Source: Chloroflexota bacterium (lineage in GTDB: Bacteria > Chloroflexota > Dehalococcoidia > SZUA-161 > SpSt-899). Taken from it: DNA of 11,142 nucleotides. Positions 1 through 4,624 of the stretch are shown one piece after another (the stretch's first letter is position 1; each line of letters opens with the position of its first letter). The notes under the pieces are model-generated. The model was not told the origin of the DNA, searched no databases, and saw only the letters and a list, made by a program, of their open reading frames with translations. The stretch lies in NCBI GenBank assembly GCA_018725425.1, contig QLUL01000022.1, positions 1 to 11,142 of the forward strand. The letters run 5' to 3'. The translations under genes and the position numbers were made by a program.

Positions 1-15
1 AGCTAGAAACAGATA

Positions 16-468
16 ATGGAAAGAACTCTTGTACTAATTAAGCCGGATGCCCTCCAGAGAGGCCTAGCGGGGGAGATCATCTCCCGTCTTGAGCGGCGGG
101 GACTGAAGATAGTGGCCATGAAGATGATTCAAATGGATGCCGCCCTGGCAAAAAGACACTACGCTATTCACGAGGGTAAGGCATTCTTCGAGAAGTTGGT
201 TGCCTATATTACCTCGGCCCCGATCATCGCGGTCATCTTCGATGGCCCGCGAGCTGTGGATGTGGCTCGAAGAACAATCGGGGAGACCGACCCTGCCAGC
301 GCTGCCGCCGGAACGATCAGGGGCGATCTATCGGTGGAGATCGGGCGTAATCTGGTACACGGATCAGATTCGCTGGAGAACGCCCAGGAGGAGATCGGGT
401 TGTTCTTCTCGCCACAGGAAGTGATCTCTTATGAGAGGGAGATAGATCACTGGATCATAGAATCTTGA
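16..468 (+). CDS. ndk: Nucleoside diphosphate kinase
   Basis: Transfers the gamma phosphate of ATP to nucleoside diphosphates through a phosphohistidine, balancing cytosolic NTP and dNTP pools. The 150-residue length is normal for the family. Visible hallmarks are the N-terminal TLVLIKPDA strand with nucleotide-binding Lys9, the HYAIHEGKAFFEKLV segment (about 48-62), the GTIRGD motif (99-104) and the active-site NLVHGSDS motif with His115 as phosphoacceptor. The ATG at 16 gives a standard N-terminus, but no good Shine-Dalgarno sequence is visible in the 15 upstream bases present in the window. The 3' end runs 14 bp into the end of the convergent rsfS gene, so the two transcripts would be complementary there. 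Nothing in the protein is unusual; identification is firm. Confidence 0.97.
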   Translation: MERTLVLIKPDALQRGLAGEIISRLERRGLKIVAMKMIQMDAALAKRHYAIHEGKAFFEKLVAYITSAPIIAVIFDGPRAVDVARRTIGETDPASAAAGTIRGDLSVEIGRNLVHGSDSLENAQEEIGLFFSPQEVISYEREIDHWIIES

Positions 469-799
469 CCACCGTGGCCCCCTTATCCCACATTTCCTCT
501 AGGGCATAGAACTCGCGCTGCTGCGTGGAAAAGATATGGACCACGATATTGCCCAGGTCCATAATGACCCATCCGGAGCTTATGCTTCCCTCCTGCCGGC
601 GCGGAGAGATATGTTCTTTGGCTAGCACCTGGTCGATCTCATCACAAATAGCCTGTAGCTGGCGTTCGCTCTCACCATTGCAGATGACAAAATAATCCGT
701 AAAGCCGCAGATATCTCTCAGATCAAGCAGGAGAATGTCAGAGGCCTGCTTATTCAAGGTGGCATCTACTATCTTCCGGGCTATTTCGGCAGTTTCCAG
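455..799 (-). CDS. rsfS: Ribosomal silencing factor RsfS (probable CTG start)
   Basis: RsfS binds ribosomal protein L14 (uL14) on the 50S subunit and blocks joining to 30S, lowering translation when nutrients fall. The core is clear: KQASDILLLDLRDI, then FTDYFVICNGESERQLQAI, WVIMDLGNIVVHIF and REFYALEEMW. The first standard start codon is a TTG at 757, but it has no Shine-Dalgarno and would remove a helix normally present in the family. Upstream in frame the codons read LETAEIARKIVDAT, a typical RsfS N-terminus, behind a strong GGAGGT (813-808). The best start is therefore the CTG at 799 (8-nt spacing, 114 residues) or, less likely, GTT at 802. No ATG, GTG or TTG lies between the in-frame upstream TAA and position 757. 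The gene follows the PIN-like gene on the same strand, with a heptad repeat array in the gap. Confidence 0.9.
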   Translation of the reverse strand: METAEIARKIVDATLNKQASDILLLDLRDICGFTDYFVICNGESERQLQAICDEIDQVLAKEHISPRRQEGSISSGWVIMDLGNIVVHIFSTQQREFYALEEMWDKGATVVKIL

Positions 800-807
800 A
801 ACAGAGC

Positions 808-813
808 ACCTCC
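808..813 (-). promoter_or_regulatory. Shine-Dalgarno of rsfS
   Basis: GGAGGT on the minus strand, 8 nt before a CTG and 5 nt before a GTT codon. It decides the start of rsfS: the downstream TTG at 757 has no such site, while the protein sequence between CTG 799 and TTG 757 looks like conserved RsfS N-terminus. Confidence 0.75.
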
Positions 814-822
814 ACTCTTCTG

Positions 823-864
823 TAGGGGTTAGGGGTTATCCCCTATCCCTTATCCCCTACCCCT
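823..864. repeat. Heptanucleotide array 1 (foldback)
   Basis: Six 7-nt units in perfect phase: TAGGGGT, TAGGGGT, then TATCCCC, TATCCCT, TATCCCC, TACCCCT. The switch from G-rich to C-rich units makes a dyad; TAGGGG (830-835) pairs with CCCCTA (840-845) across a TTAT loop, and GTAGGGG (822-828) pairs with CCCCTAC (854-860). It lies between the stop of the PIN-like gene and the start of rsfS. There is no T-run, so it is not a classical terminator. Confidence 0.85.
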
Positions 865-865
865 T

Positions 866-1456
866 CTACAAATTGTAGATTAGTCTTCCGTTTCTTTCGG
901 ATGCTTTCTTCATCACGAAAAGATTATCGACAATACCGATTACTTTTTCTGCCGTGGCCTCGCCACGAAGAACGGTCATAATGTGCTTGGAGAGGGTGTT
1001 GCGGGTTCGAGGTCGCTTCGACTTATTGATCTTAGCCAGATTGGTGATAACCCGTTGCGTATCCGGATCCTCTGCTTCCTCTTTGGCATAGTTCGCAATC
1101 TCTCTAAAACTGTTTATTCTACGACACTGCCGGCCAAGCCGTGAAAGGTGCTGCACAAGCGGGTCGTATCCGGTGTCCTTGGAAAGAACTGTGAATTTCA
1201 AACCTTTGGCAGTCGTTTGGTTTAGCTCACCAAGATAGAACGCAATATGGAAGTCAAGGGCATTCTTTCCCTGTGCGCTGACCTGAATCCATTCTATCGA
1301 TTCGCCACGTTTCTGAGCTGAGGCAACCAGGTCGAATGGAATCTTCTTCTGTTGATTTCCAACGAATATGTAGACCTTAATGCCATCGTTTAAACTGTGA
1401 ATGTCAAATGTTTGAACGTTCTCGAAGTCGATAAAGAGAAACTCAGAATACTTCAT
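866..1456 (-). CDS. PIN/NYN-like nuclease-fold protein
   Basis: A 196-residue protein of the PIN/NYN type, metal-dependent RNase folds, although its substrate cannot be read from the sequence. Likely metal-binding acidic positions are seen in the usual order: FIDFENVQ near the N-terminus (Asp10, Glu12, Asn13), GKNALDFHIAFYLGEL (Asn65, Asp68), and VLSKDTGYDPLVQHL (Asp94, Asp98). Residues about 150-196 form a separate basic C-terminal segment (LSKHIMTVLRG...LFVMKKASERNGRLIYNL) that could be a small winged-helix or RNA-binding domain; this is inference. The gene appears more AT-rich than its neighbours (many Lys, Asn, Ile) and is bracketed by repeat arrays, which fits acquisition by transfer. 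The ATG at 1456 has only a weak AAGAG ribosome site. No antitoxin partner is present beside it. Confidence 0.7.
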   Translation of the reverse strand: MKYSEFLFIDFENVQTFDIHSLNDGIKVYIFVGNQQKKIPFDLVASAQKRGESIEWIQVSAQGKNALDFHIAFYLGELNQTTAKGLKFTVLSKDTGYDPLVQHLSRLGRQCRRINSFREIANYAKEEAEDPDTQRVITNLAKINKSKRPRTRNTLSKHIMTVLRGEATAEKVIGIVDNLFVMKKASERNGRLIYNL

Positions 1457-1480
1457 CGGATACTCTTAATCTCCATTATT

Positions 1481-1509
1481 ACTATGACACATGAACGCAC
1501 TTTTGTAAA
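1481..1509 (-). promoter_or_regulatory. Possible promoter of the PIN-like gene
   Basis: On the minus strand TTTACA (1509-1504, 5 of 6 to the -35 consensus) is followed after 17 nt by CATAGT (1486-1481, 4 of 6 to the -10). It lies about 25 nt upstream of the ATG at 1456. The match is moderate and only positional context supports it. Confidence 0.35.
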
Positions 1510-1522
1510 GGCCATAAGACGG

Positions 1523-1618
1523 GTGATAAGTGACAGTGATAAGAAGTTTTAAGGTTTAAGTTTTAGAGGATGAACGCCGGTGCTACCTAACACTTAACAC
1601 TTAGCACTTAACACTTAG
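1523..1618. repeat. Heptanucleotide array 2 (two arms)
   Basis: The left arm has GTGATAA, GTGACAG, a related TGATAAG, then TTTTAAG, GTTTAAG, TTTTAGA (1547-1567). The right arm has TACCTAA, CACTTAA, CACTTAG, CACTTAA, CACTTAG (1584-1618). The arms carry opposite-strand versions of TAAG-type units, so the locus is a large imperfect dyad. Its centre (1566-1586) reads on the minus strand as GTAGCACCGGCGTTCATCC, a possible degenerate relative of the GTAGCGCCGGGG repeat found at 9674-9697. Confidence 0.75.
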
Positions 1619-1659
1619 TGGGGAGGCCTCAAAACTTAATACGCGATACTCGTTGGGGC

Positions 1660-1689
1660 TTGACCGTGCTACGGTTTTTCGGCTATACT
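1660..1689 (+). promoter_or_regulatory. Promoter for the aminotransferase-serA unit
   Basis: TTGACC (1660-1665) and TATACT (1684-1689) are separated by 18 nt, each matching 5 of 6 consensus bases of a housekeeping sigma factor. The predicted transcription start, about 1695-1697, falls on the left target duplication of the adjacent 81-bp element, so the message would begin with that hairpin. It is the best promoter match noticed in the window. Confidence 0.65.
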
Positions 1690-1698
1690 TAATCCAGT

Positions 1699-1779
1699 GA
1701 GGCTCTTGCAAAAATCCGTTGGCCGAAGCTGAGATAACGCAACTGCCAGCTTCAGAGAATCCCTTTTTGCAAGAGGCTC
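1699..1779. mobile_element. 81-bp MITE-like element
   Basis: Terminal inverted repeats of 16 bp match at 15 positions: GAGGCTCTTGCAAAAA at 1699-1714, and 1764-1779, which read on the minus strand is GAGCCTCTTGCAAAAA. A 4-bp direct repeat CAGT flanks it exactly (1695-1698 and 1780-1783), as expected for a target duplication. Inside, GAAGCTG (1725-1731) pairs with CAGCTTC (1747-1753), so the whole element folds into one long hairpin. There is no coding capacity. The ends resemble those of some DDE insertion sequences of the IS4/IS5 type (from memory; not searched). It would lie in the 5' untranslated region of the aminotransferase message. Confidence 0.75.
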
Positions 1780-1783
1780 CAGT

Positions 1784-1818
1784 TTAAGGATTAAGGGTTA
1801 GGGGTTATCCCCTATCCA
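1784..1818. repeat. Heptanucleotide array 3 (foldback)
   Basis: Five units in phase: TTAAGGA, TTAAGGG, TTAGGGG, TTATCCC, CTATCCA. As in array 1, the units change from G-rich to C-rich at the centre, and the stem TAGGGG/CCCCTA with a TTAT loop recurs. It abuts the Shine-Dalgarno of the aminotransferase and so may affect access of ribosomes. Confidence 0.8.
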
Positions 1819-1833
1819 CGAGAGGAGGTAACA

Positions 1834-2925
1834 ATGTTGCGTATTCCCGGTCCTACCCCATGCCCCGAAGAAGTGCTTCAGGCAATGACCAAGCAGATGA
1901 TCAATCATCGCGGTGTCGAATTCCAGGCATTGATTGGTTCGATAACCTCCAGACTCAAGGAATTCTTCCAGACTAAGGGAGATGTTCTAATTCTCACTGC
2001 CTCGGGAACAGGAGGGATGGAGGCCGCGGTTGTCAATACCCTTTCCCCCGGCGATAAGGTGCTGGCAGTATGTAACGGTGTCTTCGGGGAGCGATTTGCC
2101 GCTATCGCCGAGACGTTCGGGGCCGAAGTGACGAGGCTGTCCTTTCCCTGGGGCCAACCCGACGACCCCGATGCTGTGCGTCGAACCTTAGCCAGCGACA
2201 AATCAATCAAGGCAGTGCTCGTTACCCATAACGAGACCTCCACCGGCGTAACCAGCGACCTCGCTGCAATCAGCGCGGTGGTGAAACAGTACGACAAGCT
2301 ACTGCTGGTAGATGCTGTAAGTTCTCTGAGCTCTATTGACCTCCAGACTGACTCCTGGGGGTGCGACGTGGTAATCACCGGCTCCCAGAAGGGCTGGATG
2401 GTTCCGCCAGGGTTGGCCTTTATCAGTATGAGCGAGAATGCCTGGAAAGCTCATGCCCAAGCCAGGATGCCTCGCTTCTACTGGGACTTCGCTCAGGCAA
2501 AGAAGTACCTGAAGTCAGGGCAAACCCCCTGGACCCCGGCGGTTTCCATTTTCTATGCTCTGGATGTGGCACTCGAGCTGATGGCCAACGAAGGGTTGGT
2601 CAACATATTTGCTCGCCATGCTCGTATAGGACAGAAAACCAGAGACCAGGTGAAAGCCCTGGGGCTTCCACTCTTCGCCGTAGAAAAATATGCCTCCAAT
2701 ACGGTTACCGCGGTCAAGGCAGCCGATGGCCTCGATACCAATCGCCTGCTCCAGATACTCCGCGAGGAGCACGACGTCATCCTTGCTGAAGGGCAGGGGA
2801 AACTTGCCGGAAAGATATTCCGCATCGCGCATCTGGGGTGGGTGACCGAGACGGATATTGATGCCGTGATTGAGAGACTGAGAGCAGCTCTGCCGAAGGC
2901 AGGCTTCTCCGCGGCCTCAACGTGA
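1834..2925 (+). CDS. Class V PLP aminotransferase (probable phosphoserine or serine/alanine-glyoxylate type)
   Basis: A 363-residue fold-type I, class V aminotransferase of the alanine-glyoxylate/serine-pyruvate group. Seen are the PGPTPCPEEVL start typical of the family, SGTGGMEAAV (57-66, phosphate-binding turn), HNETSTG (132-138), the VDAVSS motif with Asp160 for the pyridine nitrogen, and GSQKG with the PLP-binding Lys186. Length is normal. The ATG at 1834 has an excellent AGGAGGT five bases upstream. serA follows 115 bp downstream on the same strand, and no separate serC is visible, so the likely role is transamination of 3-phosphohydroxypyruvate to phosphoserine, as class V enzymes of this type do in some archaea and bacteria. 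Serine-glyoxylate or aspartate aminotransferase activity is also possible. Confidence 0.88.
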   Translation: MLRIPGPTPCPEEVLQAMTKQMINHRGVEFQALIGSITSRLKEFFQTKGDVLILTASGTGGMEAAVVNTLSPGDKVLAVCNGVFGERFAAIAETFGAEVTRLSFPWGQPDDPDAVRRTLASDKSIKAVLVTHNETSTGVTSDLAAISAVVKQYDKLLLVDAVSSLSSIDLQTDSWGCDVVITGSQKGWMVPPGLAFISMSENAWKAHAQARMPRFYWDFAQAKKYLKSGQTPWTPAVSIFYALDVALELMANEGLVNIFARHARIGQKTRDQVKALGLPLFAVEKYASNTVTAVKAADGLDTNRLLQILREEHDVILAEGQGKLAGKIFRIAHLGWVTETDIDAVIERLRAALPKAGFSAAST

Positions 2926-2930
2926 GCCGA

Positions 2931-2966
2931 AGCCGCGAGCGAAGCGTGGCGGGTGTGACGCTACTT
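2931..2966 (-). repeat. Possible degenerate REP-like hairpin
   Basis: Read on the minus strand this stretch begins GTAGCG, like the REP at 9674-9697, and then contains GCCACG and CGCGGC arms around CTTCGCT, pairing at 5 of 6 positions. It sits just after the aminotransferase stop codon. The match to the clear REP copies is weak, and it may be an unrelated hairpin. Confidence 0.3.
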
Positions 2967-2998
2967 TTCATTTTCTCTGTGACCTCTGTGGCTATCAC
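2965..2998. repeat. Dispersed repeat, intergenic copy
   Basis: A run of about 32 bp containing GTGACCTCTGTGGCTATCA recurs with one mismatch at 5879-5910 inside the NuoG-GltD fusion gene, about 2.9 kb away. On the minus strand its core has the near-duplicated pattern CACAGAGGT/CACAGAGAA. Confidence 0.8.
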
Positions 2999-2999
2999 T

Positions 3000-3027
3000 T
3001 TGAACGTTGAACCTGACAACCTGAATA
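3000..3027. repeat. Heptanucleotide array 4 (short)
   Basis: Four units in phase: TTGAACG, TTGAACC, TGACAAC, CTGAATA. It follows the dispersed repeat directly and ends just before the ribosome site (GGAG) of serA. It is short, and taken alone would be doubtful; the shared 7-nt phase with the other arrays is the argument. Confidence 0.5.
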
Positions 3028-3040
3028 GTGGAGAAATATC

Positions 3041-4615
3041 ATGAAAATACTGATCACCGATCCTCTTGCCGAGGAAGGCATAAATATCCTCCGGGCCTAT
3101 GCTGATGTGGATATCCGTCTGGGCCTGAAGCCCAAAGAGCTTCAAAGTGTAATCGGCGACTACGAGGCCCTGGTGGTGCGCAGCGAGACCAGCGTCACCG
3201 CCGAGGTTATCGAGGCCGGAAAGAGGCTCCAGGCCATCGGCCGCGCCGGCGTTGGTGTGGACAATATTGATCTCGATGTGGCAACTAGCCGGGGGATTGT
3301 CGTTGTTAACGCCCCGGAGAGCAACATCCTCTCAGCCGCCGAACATACCATTGCCCTCATGCTGGCATTGGCCCGCAACATCCCTCAGGCTCATACTCAC
3401 CTCAAATCGGGTAAATGGGAACGCAAGAGATTTATCGGCATCGAGGTTCGAAACAAGAAGTTGGGCATTATCGGACTGGGCCGTGTGGGTTCGGAGGTAG
3501 CCAGGAGGGCCAAGGGTATGGAGATGCACCTTACAGCCTACGACCCCATGGTTTCCATGGACTATGCCAGTAACCTTGGCGTTGAGCTTGTCTCCCTGGA
3601 ACGATTGCTCGAGGAATCCGATTTTATCACCCTTCATATTCCACTTACAGAGGCCACCAGGGGGCTAATCGGAGCCCGCGAGCTAATGTTGGTTAAACCG
3701 GCAGTTCGCATCATCAATACCGCACGAGGTGGCATCATCGACGAAGAAGCCCTCATGGCAGCGATCGAAGAAGGGAGGGTAGCCGGCGCTGCTATCGACG
3801 TCTTCACCCATGAGCCAGCTACGCAAAGCATTCTACTCAAGAGCGATAAGATCATAGTAACGCCTCATCTTGGGGCCTCCACCATTGAGGCCCAGTCCGG
3901 CGTGGCAGTGGATATTGCCGAGCAGGTCATCGACATATTACAGGGCAAGCCCGCCAAATATGCGGTCAATATGCCCCTGATTTCCGCAGACATTTTGCCG
4001 TTCCTGACACCATTCATGCTCACGGCCTCATTGGTAGGGAGACTGTTGGCTCAGCTTGCCGAGGGACAACTCAGCGCCATAATAATCAAGTATGAGGGTG
4101 AGATTGCTGATCATGGGACTGATGCGCTCAAGGCTGCGGTCATCGGGGGGTTCCTGGAATCAACCACCGATGAGCGGGTTAACCTGGTCAATGCCAACGT
4201 TATTGCCAGAAGAAGGGGACTCAAGGTCATCGAGCAGAGGAGCACCGCCTGCGAAAACTACGGCAACCTGATCACGGCAGAGATTACCACAAGCAGAGGA
4301 ACTGTTACCGCATCAGGAACCATATTGCGGGGAGAACCGCACATTGTGCGGGTGAATGAATATTGGATCGATATCGTTTCTACCGGGGGGTATTGGCTTT
4401 TTGCCCATCACCTCGACCGGCCCGGGATGATAGGGGCAGTGGGTATGATCACCGGGGAGGCCGACATTAACATCAGCTCCATGTACGTAGCCCGACAAAA
4501 ACCACGTGGCAGGGCTTTCATGGTCCTCGCCCTCGATGAACCCGTTTCCGAGGAGCAGCGTCAGAGGTTACTTGCTATCCCGGACCTTTATAGCGCCAAA
4601 GTGGTGAAGTTATAG
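3041..4615 (+). CDS. serA: D-3-phosphoglycerate dehydrogenase
   Basis: Oxidises 3-phosphoglycerate to 3-phosphohydroxypyruvate with NAD+, the first committed step of serine synthesis. At 524 residues it is the long, type 1 form: substrate and nucleotide domains (1-300), the intervening ASB domain (about 315-440) and a C-terminal ACT domain (about 453-524), a usual site for serine feedback. Visible motifs are GRAGVGVDNIDLD (68-79), the NAD-binding GLGRVG (145-150), NTARGGIIDE with Arg229, the acid-base pair Glu258 (HEPA) and His276 (TPHLGAST). A GGAG seven bases before the ATG supports the start. It probably shares a message with the upstream aminotransferase. It ends 9 bp from the convergent NuoG-GltD gene, with no terminator hairpin in the gap. 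Confidence 0.96.
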   Translation: MKILITDPLAEEGINILRAYADVDIRLGLKPKELQSVIGDYEALVVRSETSVTAEVIEAGKRLQAIGRAGVGVDNIDLDVATSRGIVVVNAPESNILSAAEHTIALMLALARNIPQAHTHLKSGKWERKRFIGIEVRNKKLGIIGLGRVGSEVARRAKGMEMHLTAYDPMVSMDYASNLGVELVSLERLLEESDFITLHIPLTEATRGLIGARELMLVKPAVRIINTARGGIIDEEALMAAIEEGRVAGAAIDVFTHEPATQSILLKSDKIIVTPHLGASTIEAQSGVAVDIAEQVIDILQGKPAKYAVNMPLISADILPFLTPFMLTASLVGRLLAQLAEGQLSAIIIKYEGEIADHGTDALKAAVIGGFLESTTDERVNLVNANVIARRRGLKVIEQRSTACENYGNLITAEITTSRGTVTASGTILRGEPHIVRVNEYWIDIVSTGGYWLFAHHLDRPGMIGAVGMITGEADINISSMYVARQKPRGRAFMVLALDEPVSEEQRQRLLAIPDLYSAKVVKL

Positions 4616-4624
4616 ATACCCATT

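Noticed and set aside
822..864. Rho-independent terminator for the PIN-like gene
   Set aside because: The hairpin is strong but there is no T-run on either side, and the same structure occurs at other places with no terminator logic. Better explained as a heptad array.
866..878. CTACA-AAT-TGTAG palindrome as an operator
   Set aside because: It overlaps the end of the PIN-like gene, is short and occurs once; no promoter is close to it.
1690..1830. Riboswitch or attenuator leader before the aminotransferase
   Set aside because: The hairpin is bounded by near-perfect terminal repeats and a CAGT duplication, which a mobile element explains better; no leader peptide or known aptamer core was recognised.
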